A program made the position numbers and the translations under genes. From assembly GCF_902459685.1 (NCBI RefSeq), contig NZ_CABPSF010000001.1:186001-250000 (forward strand): a stretch of DNA of 64,000 nt, given 5' to 3'. How positions within the stretch are numbered: the stretch's first letter is position 1; each line of letters starts with the position of its first letter. The notes below the pieces were generated by a model. It worked only from the letters and a program-made list of their open reading frames with translations. It had not been told where the DNA came from and did no database searches. The DNA is from Pandoraea iniqua. GTDB taxonomy: Bacteria > Pseudomonadota > Gammaproteobacteria > Burkholderiales > Burkholderiaceae. Positions 1 through 10,200 of the stretch are shown in pieces.

Positions 1-2
1 GC

Positions 3-899
3 GTGTTTGCTTACGCGCTTGGCGCCTTCGGCAGACTGGAATCATCGGACCGTGTCGCGATTGCTGCGACGTTGGCGCTGTTCGGAAACGTGCAAATCGA
101 ACCCGGACGCGTGCGGGAGATGCAGGCGCTGCTGGCGCAGAATCCGGAGTTGTTCGAGGAATTCCTGAAGACGTGGCTAGTGGGCGATGTGCCGGAGCGT
201 CCGGTGACCAAAGTCGGCGCACTGGTGCTGGAAATTCGCGGGATCGTGCAGGGATTGAGCGCCGTCGATGCGTTCAAGCTGATTCGCGCAAGGATCGATT
301 TCGGGGCCATTGCGCGTCGCGTTTACGCGAAACCGTATGACGCGGAAATGGTGTCCCGGTCGCTCGATGCCTTTGAAAGCGCCATGGCAGGAAAACCGGA
401 TACGCTCGCGGGGTTCTTCGATACGTGGCTGACGACCGTCACTTCCGCGACGACCGGACGGCGAGTCGAACGCGTGATCATCGACACGGTTTCCAACGTG
501 AAGGGACGCGAATTCGACTGCGTGATTCTGCCGTACATGGATCGCAACGAATTCCCGAACCCGCACCTTGCGCACGATCAGGAAGCCAATCTGTTCTACG
601 TGGCTGCGACGCGCGCGCGCAACAAGCTGGTGCTGGTGACCTCATCTGCCGATGCCGTGCTTCAAAGCCGGTTCATCGGTGATCTGGATTTGGAAAAATC
701 GACACTGCGGGCGGATATTGCGCTGGACCGGAATCGCCAACTGGCGTCCGCAGACAACATCATTCGTATCTACCTAAAGCACTACGATCCGCGCGATCAC
801 GCGGAAATTCGAGGGCTCGGTGCGAGCTACGATCCCGCGCGGCGACAGTGGTTCATCACGTCGGATATGAGCACAGAGCGCTTCCTTCCGTGGCTTTGA
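3..899 (+). CDS. UvrD/PcrA-like helicase, C-terminal part (5' truncated by window)
   Basis: Only the last 298 residues are inside the window; the true start lies before base 1. The segment VKGREFDCVILP followed by EANLFYVAATRARNKLVLV matches helicase motifs V and VI of superfamily 1 UvrD/Rep enzymes, which unwind DNA 3'-5' using ATP. The motor motifs Ia-IV would lie upstream and cannot be checked. The last roughly 80 residues after motif VI are not recognised and could be an accessory tail. The gene is convergent with the lipoprotein gene that ends 21 bases further on. It could belong to a DNA repair or defence locus to the left, which cannot be judged from here. Helicase family is fairly secure; the exact subfamily is not. 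Confidence 0.75.
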   Translation: MFAYALGAFGRLESSDRVAIAATLALFGNVQIEPGRVREMQALLAQNPELFEEFLKTWLVGDVPERPVTKVGALVLEIRGIVQGLSAVDAFKLIRARIDFGAIARRVYAKPYDAEMVSRSLDAFESAMAGKPDTLAGFFDTWLTTVTSATTGRRVERVIIDTVSNVKGREFDCVILPYMDRNEFPNPHLAHDQEANLFYVAATRARNKLVLVTSSADAVLQSRFIGDLDLEKSTLRADIALDRNRQLASADNIIRIYLKHYDPRDHAEIRGLGASYDPARRQWFITSDMSTERFLPWL

Positions 900-920
900 C
901 GCAATCCTGACGTTTCATTC

Positions 921-2555
921 TTACTGCGGCATTTCCTCCGGCGTGTCGGCACTCTTCGCGTGCGCCGCGTCGCCGCTGGCATCGGCATTACCGTCGCCGA
1001 TCACGCTGATTTCGAATAGCCGCTTGCCCGCCAGCGAGCGCGCTTCGGGGTCTTCGGGATACGACTTCAGCAGCGGCAGAATCACCGAGCCACCGATGAC
1101 GTTGCGCCGGCTGTTATCGGCGGGCGACAACCCCCACACGTTCTGATACGTCATGGGCACGGTTTGCCCGTCGATCTGCGTGTTACCGAGATACAGCATG
1201 ATGTGGCCGTCGATGTGGATCAACGTCATGAGCGGCCGGCCACGCTCGGCGAGCGTGCGCAAACGTGTATCGATGTCGGCCTGTCGAAGATCGGTGCGTT
1301 GACCCGCGCGCAACTGGTCGGAGGAATGTCGCGGCAGCCAGATGCCGAACGGCGCAAAGAGGCTGCGCGTCTCCGCCGAACAGTCGTTGTAGAACAGCGT
1401 GTTTCCCCATCCATACGGCCGCCCGATCATCTGCTTCATGACTTGTGCCATGTGACGCGGTGTCAGCGTCCACGGCATGGGTACGACCGTCGACGCATCG
1501 AGCGGCATCGTGCGGATCACGGCGGCTCGCTGGGTATCGGCGACGGGGAACATCACGATTTGCCTGCCGTCTTGTGCGCGTGTCATCGGCAGCACCGTCC
1601 CGATGGGCGCAGTCGTGCGATAGATCGTCTTGAGCGTGCCGGGCACGGTGTCGGCGAGCGTTGCGTCGGCATGCACGATGGCACCGAGTCCGCGCTGCGC
1701 CACCGCGCGCCAAGTCGCGACAAACCGCTCGTCCACCGACGCTACGGTGCGGGCATCCACCCAGCCGATCAGATCCGGCGAATACACCAGCAGCCATGCA
1801 CCATCCGCGCTGCGCGCAAGCGTGTACACGGGCGTGCCCGGACGCAACGCGGAGTCTTGCAGCGCGTCGAACGGATAGCCCTCACCTGCCTGACGGAAAT
1901 CGTAGAACGCGGGGTCGGACGTCGGCAGTTGCCGCACCAGTGCGTTATCGACCGTGATGCCGCGACGGCGCGGGTCGTAACGCCAGTCGGCATGGTCCGC
2001 GTCGAGTTGCGCGAGCGCCATGTTCGACTCGATCGCACGAATCCACGCCTGTGAGTGCGGTTGGAAGTTCTCGCCGTAGGTCTTGCGCACACCGGCGGCG
2101 CTGTTGTCGAAGCGGCGGACGCGCCGTGCCTGCGAGTCGGCAATCTGGCTGGCGCCTGCGGCATTGAGCAGTGACGTCGAGAGCCAAGTGCCGTTCCACG
2201 GCGACGCATCGCCTGCGGCAGTGCCGAAGTAGCGCGCGCGGAATGCTTCGAAGCGGCGTGCTTGCTCGGCGGAGGAGATGAGTGGCTGATCGTAGCCGGG
2301 GGCATCGGGACGGATCCAGTGATCGACGTCCTGATCGTAGTGTTCGATGGGGAAGCGGCTGACGTTGAAGCGGGGCTGCGCGGTCGTTGCTGCTGTTGTT
2401 GATGTGGACGAGGTTGCGGTCGCGGCGGTGATCTTACCCTTTGGCGATGGCCCCGCACAGGCCGTGAGCAGGGCAACGGCGCTCACGAGCGCAACGGAAA
2501 CGCGAGTGATCGAAGCGAGCACGTTGGCGCGCGGCGCCGGCAGGTTTGCACCCAT
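921..2555 (-). CDS. SH3 / NlpC-P60 family murein hydrolase lipoprotein
   Basis: A 544-residue envelope protein. The N-terminus ends in a lipobox (LLTAC, lipidated Cys33), so it should be exported by Sec and anchored by lipid. A central region resembles bacterial SH3 domains of cell-wall hydrolases. The C-terminal half carries an NlpC/P60 (C40) peptidase domain: YGWGNTLFYNDCSAE with the likely nucleophile Cys392, and His451 in IDGHIMLYLG. Family members cleave gamma-D-Glu-diaminopimelate links in peptidoglycan peptides. It is transcribed convergently with the helicase and sits behind the TonB receptor gene with a 136-base gap, so probably from its own promoter. No good Shine-Dalgarno is seen before the ATG, so the start is moderately certain. 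Confidence 0.8.
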   Translation of the reverse strand: MGANLPAPRANVLASITRVSVALVSAVALLTACAGPSPKGKITAATATSSTSTTAATTAQPRFNVSRFPIEHYDQDVDHWIRPDAPGYDQPLISSAEQARRFEAFRARYFGTAAGDASPWNGTWLSTSLLNAAGASQIADSQARRVRRFDNSAAGVRKTYGENFQPHSQAWIRAIESNMALAQLDADHADWRYDPRRRGITVDNALVRQLPTSDPAFYDFRQAGEGYPFDALQDSALRPGTPVYTLARSADGAWLLVYSPDLIGWVDARTVASVDERFVATWRAVAQRGLGAIVHADATLADTVPGTLKTIYRTTAPIGTVLPMTRAQDGRQIVMFPVADTQRAAVIRTMPLDASTVVPMPWTLTPRHMAQVMKQMIGRPYGWGNTLFYNDCSAETRSLFAPFGIWLPRHSSDQLRAGQRTDLRQADIDTRLRTLAERGRPLMTLIHIDGHIMLYLGNTQIDGQTVPMTYQNVWGLSPADNSRRNVIGGSVILPLLKSYPEDPEARSLAGKRLFEISVIGDGNADASGDAAHAKSADTPEEMPQ

Positions 2556-2691
2556 GGGAGACGATGGAAAGCCCGAATGACGCCATGCTACTCCATCGCT
2601 TCCATTGCTCCTTCTTCGGCCGCGGCGACACGCTGTAGCGCGCGTCGCCGCGTGGGTGCTTCAATGGCTTACTCGTGGCTTGCAGGTGTAC

Positions 2692-5199
2692 TTACCAGCG
2701 CGCCGTCACGCTACCGATCACCGTGCGGCCCGTGCCGTAGTAGCACTGCACGGTGGTGTTGCAGCCCGCCACGTAGGTGCGGTCGAACAGGTTGGTCGCG
2801 TTAAGTTGCAGGCGCCAGCGCCAGCCGATATCGGCGTGCAGCGAAGCGTCGAAGAGCGTCACGCCCGGCACCGAGAACGAGTTGGCGGTATCGCCTGCCG
2901 TCTGGCCCAGATAGCGCACACCGGCCCCGGCGCCGAGCTTCACGTCGCCGATATTGCCGAAGTTGTAGTCGGCCCAGAACGACGCCATGTTGCGCGGCAC
3001 CCCATACGGACGCTTGCCCAGATCGGCGTTGTTGCTGCGCGTGACTTCCACGTCCTGATACGTGTAGCTGGCCACGACGTTGAGCTTGTTCGTCAGGCTC
3101 ACCTTGCCTTCGAGTTCGACACCGCGCGAGCGCACTTCCCCGGTCTGAATCGTGTTGCGCGTATTAGCCGGGTCGGCCGTCGACACGTTCTGTTGCGTGA
3201 GGTTGAACAGCGACGCCGTGAAGAGCGCGTTGGTGTTCGTCGGCTGGTACTTGATGCCGATCTCGTACTGCTGGCCGGTGGTCGGCTTGAGCGGATCGCC
3301 CGCAAGGTTGGTCGACAGCGTGGGCAGGAACGACGTCGAGTAGCTGAAGTACGGCGACACACCGAAGCTCGACTCGTACAGCAGACCGGCGCGCCACGTG
3401 AACTTGTTCGGCGTTTGCTTCACCGTGGTCTTGGCGATGTTGTTGTCGGTCGTCGACCACGTGAAGTCTTCGCGCCCGCCCAGCGTCAGATACCAGCGGT
3501 CCCAACGCATCTGGTCCTGCAAATACAGGCCGAGCTGCGTTTGCGTCTGGTCGGTGCTGGTGGTCGGGTTAGCCGGCAGCACGCCCTTCACGCCGTACAC
3601 CGGTGCGTAGAGGTCGAGCGACGGCGCCGACCCGGTCCACACGCGATTCAGAAAACGTTGCGACTGAAAGTCCGTGCCGGCGACCACCTTGTGCGCGACC
3701 GGGCCGGTCTTGGTGTCGTACTGCACGTTGTTGTCCATCTGCCAGCCGTTCAGGATCGGCTCGGCCTGATAGGCGGTGCGTTGCAATGTGCGTTGGTCCG
3801 CGAGCAGCGCGGTGCCGTAGATCGACTTGTAGTCGAGGTCCATGTGCGTGAAGCGCACGCTGGAGCGCAGTTGCAGCGCGTCGTTGAAGCGGTGCTCGAA
3901 GCGGAAGCCTGTAGCGACCTGCGTTTTGCGATAACGGTCGAACGCGGGGTCGCCGGTGAGCAGTTCACGGTCGATGCGTCCCCAGCTCGACGGCGTCACC
4001 ATGCCGATGGCCGGGCCATAGCTGACCGACGAACCCATGTTGTCCTGCAAGTAATTGAAGAACCACGTGAGGCTCGTCTGCGCATTCGGGCGCCACGTGA
4101 TCGACGGCTGAATCATGATGCGGTCGTCGGTCACGTTGTTGGTCTGCGTGTCGGCCAGACGGCCCAGACCGGTGATGCGATAGAGCAGTGTGCCGTCGTC
4201 ATTGACCGGGCCGGTCACGTCGACGCGCAACTGGCGGCGGTCGAACGTGCCGTAATCGACGCCGATCTCACGATACGGCTCGGCACTCGGCACCTTGCTC
4301 ACCAGGTTGACCAGACCGCCCAGATTGCCCGCGCCGTAGAGGATCGAGCTGGGGCCGCGCAGCACTTCCACGCGCTCCAGCGTGTACGGGTCGACGCGAA
4401 TGGCGGCGTAGCTGCCCGGGCGGTTGGCGATCTGCGGAATGCGCAGGCCGTCCCAATACGCGTCGGCGTTGAAGCCACGGATGTAGAACCAGTCGGCGCG
4501 CGTGTCGCTGCCGTACGGATCGGCGTTCACACCGGCGGAGTACTTGAGCGCGTCGCTGACCGTTTGCACGGCCTGATCGTTGAGCTGGTCGCGCGGAATC
4601 ACGCTGATCGACTGCGACGTCTGCATGATCGACGTGTCGGTTTTCGTCGCGGTATCGCTGCGCTGCGCCACGTAGCCGACCACCGGGCCACGCGCGACGT
4701 CGCGATCTGCGCGGGCGTTCACGTCGGTCGCGGGCAGCGCCACGGCTGCCCCTGTTGCCGGTGCACCGCCGTTGGCGCCGGGCGCCACGATGTAGCCGCC
4801 GTTGGGCTGGCCGGTGGCTTGTAGGCCGGTGCCTTCAATCAGGATCGCCAGCGCGAGCGTCGGCGTGTAGTTGCCGGAGACGCCGGCCGTGCGTTTCTCG
4901 GCGATCTGGGCGGCGTCGTACGAGATCATCAGCCCGGTTTGCTGGGCGAAGGCGACAAGCCCTTGTTGCAGCGAGCCGGCGGGAATGTGCAGCGACTGTG
5001 CCGGGCGGGCGGCTGTTGCCGTGGTGGTGCCTGCCTGCGGGGTAGCGTCGGCGGCGTGGGCCTGTGCGCTCAGGGCAAAGACGGCGAAGGCGGCCAGTGA
5101 GACGGCGCGGCGGGCGGTTGCAACGCAAGCAACTGACGCAACGGGAGCAACGGAAGCACGAGCGGCACGCGGCGGCGTGGGGCTGACGTGAGAAGACAT
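2692..5199 (-). CDS. TonB-dependent siderophore receptor with STN signalling domain (FecA-type)
   Basis: An 835-residue outer-membrane receptor for a ferric siderophore or ferric dicarboxylate complex. I chose the ATG at 5199, not the ORF start at 5292, because it follows AGAAAGGAAT and begins a signal peptide ending near SAQAHA-ADA. After the signal comes an STN domain (IPAGSLQQGLVAFAQQTGL), as in FecA/FpvA receptors that signal to a FecR/FecI pair. Then come a plug domain (SISVIPRDQLNDQAVQTVSD) and a long beta-barrel ending in an aromatic residue (VTARW). The fecR and fecI homologues lie immediately upstream in the same direction, so the three form a cell-surface signalling set. The ligand cannot be told from sequence. 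Confidence 0.9.
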   Translation of the reverse strand: MSSHVSPTPPRAARASVAPVASVACVATARRAVSLAAFAVFALSAQAHAADATPQAGTTTATAARPAQSLHIPAGSLQQGLVAFAQQTGLMISYDAAQIAEKRTAGVSGNYTPTLALAILIEGTGLQATGQPNGGYIVAPGANGGAPATGAAVALPATDVNARADRDVARGPVVGYVAQRSDTATKTDTSIMQTSQSISVIPRDQLNDQAVQTVSDALKYSAGVNADPYGSDTRADWFYIRGFNADAYWDGLRIPQIANRPGSYAAIRVDPYTLERVEVLRGPSSILYGAGNLGGLVNLVSKVPSAEPYREIGVDYGTFDRRQLRVDVTGPVNDDGTLLYRITGLGRLADTQTNNVTDDRIMIQPSITWRPNAQTSLTWFFNYLQDNMGSSVSYGPAIGMVTPSSWGRIDRELLTGDPAFDRYRKTQVATGFRFEHRFNDALQLRSSVRFTHMDLDYKSIYGTALLADQRTLQRTAYQAEPILNGWQMDNNVQYDTKTGPVAHKVVAGTDFQSQRFLNRVWTGSAPSLDLYAPVYGVKGVLPANPTTSTDQTQTQLGLYLQDQMRWDRWYLTLGGREDFTWSTTDNNIAKTTVKQTPNKFTWRAGLLYESSFGVSPYFSYSTSFLPTLSTNLAGDPLKPTTGQQYEIGIKYQPTNTNALFTASLFNLTQQNVSTADPANTRNTIQTGEVRSRGVELEGKVSLTNKLNVVASYTYQDVEVTRSNNADLGKRPYGVPRNMASFWADYNFGNIGDVKLGAGAGVRYLGQTAGDTANSFSVPGVTLFDASLHADIGWRWRLQLNATNLFDRTYVAGCNTTVQCYYGTGRTVIGSVTARW

Positions 5200-5357
5200 G
5201 ACGGCGGATTCCTTTCTATGGAGCATCGAACATCGAAATGGGCATTCCTTCCTATGCCCCGCGAGATTCGAAAACCCCTCATCCGACGGCAAAAAAGTTT
5301 TTGGCGGGCGGTGCGTATCGTCCCGATGAAGTGACGGCGAACGACCCGCCGCGCGGT

Positions 5358-6476
5358 TCAGGTGTGCGTACGGTCCCCGCCGAAGGTCCGGATCGTGCGG
5401 ATACGCCCCGGCGACTCACCAGTTTGCGTGCCCGGCCGCACGCGTACCCACCAGCGCGTATAGCGCTCGACTTCGAGCGGTAGTGCGCGGGCGAGCATGT
5501 CGAGCACGCGGTCGGTGTCGTCGACCGGATAGATCCCCGAAACCAGTAGGTTGGCCACTTCGGGCGCGCAGCCGAGATGACCGCGCCGATAGCGGCTCAA
5601 TTCGGCGAGGAAGTCGCCGAGCGGCATGGCGTGCACGACGAGCATGCCTTGCGTCCATGCCGCGGCGGCATTGGCGGCGCTGGTGTCGTCAAAGCGCGAG
5701 CGGATGGCCGTAGCGTCGAAGGTTGCCCCCTGACCGGCGGTGAGCACGATGGCATCACCGGCGGCGCCCGACGGCGTTACGCGCACGGCGCCTTCGAGCA
5801 CGATGACCGAGGCAGTGTCGTTCTGCTGACGCACGAGAAAGTGCGTGCCGAGCGCCTGCAGGCGGCCGTGTGCCGTATCGACGAAGAACGGCCGGTGGCC
5901 GTGGTCGGCATCGGCACCGGTGGTCACGGCAATCTCGCCGCGAAGCAGGCGCAGGCGGCGGGTGTCTTGCGTATAACGCACGTCGACTGCGGAATCGGTG
6001 TTGAGCGCGAGCGCGGTGCCGTCGTCCAGTTGCACGGTGCGGCGCTCGCCGATACCGGTGCTCAGGTCGGCGCGTAGCGATTGCACCGTCGCGCTGTCGC
6101 GTGCGGTCCATGCGGCACCGGCGACCGTCGCCAGTGCAAAGAGGCCGAGCACGCGGCGGCGCGACTGGCTGGTCGCGGCCTTGCGCGTCGCCATCCGCAG
6201 CAGCGTGCCGCGGGCGACCACGGGGGGAATCGTGCGCAACTGGCTGCCGAAGTCGACCAGCCGCTGCCATGCCTGCGCGTGCTGCGGGTGCGCGTCGTGC
6301 CAGCGCTGCCACGCGGCCTGATCGGCGGCGCGGGCGCGGGTCTGCGCAGCCGTCTCTACGCCCCCCATGCCGCCCGTGGTCATTTCGTTCGCTTGCAGAC
6401 GGACGAACCACTCGGTGGCGGCCAGCGTGACCGATTCCGGCAACGGGTCGCCGATGGTGTGCGAGTGGGCGTTCAT
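5358..6476 (-). CDS. fecR: FecR family anti-sigma / sigma regulator
   Basis: A 372-residue inner-membrane regulator that relays ligand occupancy of the outer-membrane receptor to the ECF sigma factor. The N-terminal 80 residues resemble DUF4880 (WQRWHDAHPQHAQAW), the cytoplasmic sigma-binding part. A membrane segment lies at about residues 108-124 (VLGLFALATVAGAAWTA). The periplasmic FecR domain follows (GERRTVQLDDGTALALNTDS and LLRGEIAVTTG). The start codon overlaps the stop of fecI by ATGA (6473-6476), so the two are translationally coupled. The receptor gene begins 158 bases downstream. Confidence 0.9.
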   Translation of the reverse strand: MNAHSHTIGDPLPESVTLAATEWFVRLQANEMTTGGMGGVETAAQTRARAADQAAWQRWHDAHPQHAQAWQRLVDFGSQLRTIPPVVARGTLLRMATRKAATSQSRRRVLGLFALATVAGAAWTARDSATVQSLRADLSTGIGERRTVQLDDGTALALNTDSAVDVRYTQDTRRLRLLRGEIAVTTGADADHGHRPFFVDTAHGRLQALGTHFLVRQQNDTASVIVLEGAVRVTPSGAAGDAIVLTAGQGATFDATAIRSRFDDTSAANAAAAWTQGMLVVHAMPLGDFLAELSRYRRGHLGCAPEVANLLVSGIYPVDDTDRVLDMLARALPLEVERYTRWWVRVRPGTQTGESPGRIRTIRTFGGDRTHT

Positions 6477-7009
6477 GGGCGGTGGGTTCCGAAGCAGCAG
6501 GCATGCAGCGCCTTGACGATATGGCGTTGCACGGTGGCAATCGAAATGCCGACGGCTTCGGCAATATCGCGTTGCGCGAGGCCATCGAGTTGCGACATCA
6601 GAAACACGCGGCGAACGACAGGCGGCAGGCCGTCGAGGCGGCGGTCGATGTCGATGAGGGTCTGGAGCAGGATGGCGCGCGTTTCCGGATCGGGCGCGAC
6701 GGCTTCCGGCTGGGCGGCGAGCGTGTCGAGATACGCGGCTTCGATCTTGCGATGGCGGTGCAGGTTGGCGACGAGCCCTTGCGCGACGACGGTCAGGAAC
6801 GCGCGCGGTTCGCGCGGGCAGACGGGGGCGTCTTTACTGAGCAGCCGCACGAAGGTGTCGTGCGCGAGGTCGGCCGCGTCGCCGTGGTTGCCGAGCTTGC
6901 GTTGCAACCAGTTACGCAACCAGCCATGGTGATTGTGATAGAGCGCGGCCACGCCGGACGCTTCGGCGCGTGCGTGGTCTGAACGGCCCCCGGTGTCGTC
7001 ACGCATCAT
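6473..7009 (-). CDS. fecI: ECF sigma factor, FecI type
   Basis: A sigma-70 family extracytoplasmic-function factor that would direct RNA polymerase to the receptor promoter. Region 2 is seen in LGNHGDAADLAHDTFVRLL; region 4 helix-turn-helix is LDGLAQRDIAEAVGISIATV. Two starts are possible: GTG at 7045 (190 residues) and tandem ATGs at 7009/7006 (178 residues). I prefer 7009 because a Fur box lies only 20 bases before the GTG, so the transcript probably starts close to or inside that stretch. Neither start has a strong ribosome site. It is the first gene of the fecI-fecR-receptor set. Confidence 0.85.
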   Translation of the reverse strand: MMRDDTGGRSDHARAEASGVAALYHNHHGWLRNWLQRKLGNHGDAADLAHDTFVRLLSKDAPVCPREPRAFLTVVAQGLVANLHRHRKIEAAYLDTLAAQPEAVAPDPETRAILLQTLIDIDRRLDGLPPVVRRVFLMSQLDGLAQRDIAEAVGISIATVQRHIVKALHACCFGTHRP

Positions 7010-7064
7010 GATCTTGGCTCGGTCGCGGGCTTGCGCTGCCGTCACTGATTCAACAGTTTTGTTG

Positions 7065-7083
7065 GTTAATGATAATCATTCGC
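7065..7083. promoter_or_regulatory. Fur box upstream of fecI
   Basis: The 19 bases GTTAATGATAATCATTCGC match the classical Fur consensus GATAATGATAATCATTATC at 16 of 19 positions, including the whole palindromic core ATGATAATCAT. It sits just upstream of the fecI start, so the iron set is expected to be repressed by Fe(II)-Fur. Confidence 0.85.
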
Positions 7084-7195
7084 ATCATATCATGTCACGC
7101 ATGGGGCGGCGACGGATGGGAAATAAATGCGGGGGCACGGTAGCGTCGACCTTCCGAAAATTAGGACTATCGGCAATGGGGGTATGGGTGAGGTG

Positions 7196-7217
7196 CTGTA
7201 CAAATATACAGTACAAT
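7196..7217 (+). promoter_or_regulatory. LexA (SOS) box overlapping the uvrA promoter
   Basis: CTGTACAAATATACAG (7196-7211) is CTG-N10-CAG. With flanks it matches 17 of 20 positions of the E. coli SOS consensus TACTGTATATATATACAGTA. It abuts TACAAT (7212-7217), a good -10 candidate, about 80 bases before the uvrA ATG. LexA binding here would block transcription until DNA damage. Confidence 0.85.
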
Positions 7218-7295
7218 TGCCCCATGCCGAACGGAGCGTGGATGCTGTCAGCGCCTGTCGTATCGGCCTGATACAGTAGTTCCCCCGAGGCGCGC

Positions 7296-10200
7296 ATGCG
7301 CACTTTCAGACGTCAACCAAGCGGCCCTGATCAATTGGATAATTCGTCCTCGAAACCCGACCTGTCGACAAACCCGGCGACCACGCCGTCGCCTGCATCG
7401 TCGGCCAATCACGCCATTCGCATTCGTGGCGCCCGTCAGCACAATCTCAAGAATCTCGACGTCGATCTCCAGACCGGCGAGATGACGGTCGTGACCGGTC
7501 CGTCCGGCTCCGGCAAGTCGAGTCTGGTCTTCGACACGCTGTTTGCCGAAGGCCAGCGTCGCTACGTCGAGACCTTCAGTGCTTACGCGCGCCAGTTTCT
7601 CGACCGCATGGACCGTCCGCAGGTCGACCATGTGGAAGGCGTGCCGCCCGCCATCGCCATCGATCAGACCAACCCCGTGCGCAGTTCGCGCTCGACGGTC
7701 GGCACGATGACCGAGCTCAACGATCACCTGAAACTGCTGTTCGCCCGTGCGGCGGCGCTGTTCGATCGCGAGACGGCGCAACCCGTGCGCCACGACACCC
7801 CCGAGACCATCTACGCGGAACTGATGACGCGCACGGCGCAGGGCGACCCGCGGCTGGTCGTCACGTTCCCGGTGGAACTGCCGGGCAGTGTCACGCCCGA
7901 CGAGGTCACGCAGTGGCTCTCCGCCTCGGGTTACACCCGTGTGCAGGCCGAGCGCGAAGTTGTGAGCGCCACCGGCACGCGCAAGGTGCTCGACGTGGTG
8001 GCCGACCGTTTCCGCTTGCAGAACACCGAGAAGGCGCGCGCGATGGAAGCCATCGAGTCCTCGCTCAAGCGCGGACGTGGCCGTGTGAACGTCTACGTGC
8101 TCGCGGAAGAAGGCGAGCCGGACATCTGGCGGTATTCACAGGACCTGCATTGCCCCGACAGCGATCTGCATTACGCCGATCCGCAGCCGGCACTGTTCTC
8201 GTTCAACTCGGCCTACGGCGCCTGCGAGGCATGCCGGGGCTTCGGGCGCGTGATCGGTGTCGACCTCGGTCTGGTGATTCCCGACGAGCGCAAGACACTG
8301 CGTGGCGGCGCGATCAAGACGATTCAGACGCCCGCATGGAAAGAGATTCAGCAAGACCTGCTCGAATACGCCGGTAAAGCAGGCATTCCGCGCGACACGC
8401 CGTGGTCGAAGCTCTCGCCCGAGCATCAGGAATGGGTGATCGAAGGCGACCCGACGTGGAACGGCGAGTGGAACAAGCAGTGGTATGGCGTGCGCCGCTT
8501 CTTCGGCTATCTGGAGTCGAAGGCGTACAAGATGCACATTCGCGTGCTGCTCTCGAAGTACCGCAGTTACACCACCTGCGATACCTGCGGCGGTGCGCGT
8601 CTCAAGACGGAAGGTCTGCTGTGGCGTCTGGGGTCGAAAGAGAACGCCGACGCCGTGCTGCCGCCGTCGCAACGCTTCATGCCGCGCGGCGTGTCGTGGT
8701 CGCGCGCGCAACTCGAAGCACTGCCCGGCCTGACCATGCACGACCTGATGCTCATGCCGATTTCGCGCGTGCGTCAGTTCTTCGACTCGCTGACGCTGCC
8801 GTCGAGCCTGCTCGACGATGCGCTCAAGCTGCTGCAAGAGGAAGTGGGCACGCGCCTGAAATACCTGTGCGACGTCGGCATCGGCTATCTCACACTCGAT
8901 CGCCAGAGCCGCACGCTTTCCGGTGGTGAAGTGCAGCGGATCAACCTGACGACGGCGCTGGGCACCTCGCTCGTCAACACGTTGTTTGTGCTTGATGAGC
9001 CGAGTATCGGCCTGCACCCGCGCGATATGGACCGTATCGTTGCCGCCATGCATCGCCTGCGCGACGCGGGCAATACGCTGGTGGTGGTCGAGCATGACCC
9101 AGCCGTCATGCTGGCGGCCGATCGTGTGATCGACATGGGCCCCGGCCCCGGCGAGCGCGGCGGTCAGATCGTATTCGACGGTACGCCCGAAGAAGTGCGT
9201 AACGCCGACACCCTCACCGGCAGTTATCTCGGCGGGCGCAAGCATGTGGCGAACGCGTCGAACTGGCGGGCGCGTCCGGTCGATGCCGACACGCCGCGTC
9301 TGTCGCTCACGGGCGTTCGCGAACACAACCTCAAACAAATCAGCGTGGACATTCCGTTACAACGGCTTGTCTGCGTGACGGGCGTGTCGGGCTCCGGCAA
9401 GTCCACGCTCGTGCAAGACGTGCTCAGCCCGGCGCTCGCGCGTCACTTCGGTGATCCGACCGAGGCGCCCGGTGCCCACGATGAATTGGTGGGTGCCGAG
9501 CAACTGTCCGGCGTCGTGTTCGTGGATCAGTCGCCCATCGGCAAGACGGCGCGTTCGAACCCGGCAAGTTACGTCGGCGCGTTCGACGAAATTCGCAAGC
9601 TGTTCGCGGCCGAGCCGGTGGCGCTGCAACGTGGCTACAACGCCAGCACGTTCAGCTTCAACTCGGGCAACGGACGCTGCCCGACCTGCGGCGGCTCGGG
9701 TTTCGAACACGTGGAAATGCAGTTCCTGAGCGACGTGTATCTGCGCTGTCCGGACTGCGATGGCAAGCGCTATCGCGCCGAAGTGCTCGACGTGAAGATT
9801 CAGCGCGCCGTGCCGGGTGAAGCCATGCGCGAGTTGAGCGTGTCGGATGTGCTCGACCTCACGGTGAACGAGGCGGTGAAGTTGTTCTCGTCGGATCGAG
9901 ACGTGCTGCGCGTGTTGCAGCCGATCGTGGACGTCGGGCTTGAATACGTGAAGCTGGGCCAGCCGGTGCCGACGCTCTCGGGCGGGGAAGCACAGCGTCT
10001 CAAGCTCGCGGGTTTTCTGGCCGAAGCGTCGCAAAAGAAGACGGCAAGCGGCCAGAAGGTGGCGCATCGCGGCCGCCTGTTCATCTTCGACGAACCGACG
10101 ACGGGCCTGCACTTCGACGACATCGCCAAACTGATGCGCGCGTTCGGCAAGTTGCTCGACGGCGGCAATTCGCTGCTGGTGATCGAGCACAACCTCGACG

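Noticed and set aside
2605-4824. 739-residue plus-strand open frame
   Set aside because: Antisense shadow of the TonB receptor gene; Arg/His/Val-rich composition typical of reverse-frame translation of GC-rich DNA and no ribosome site.
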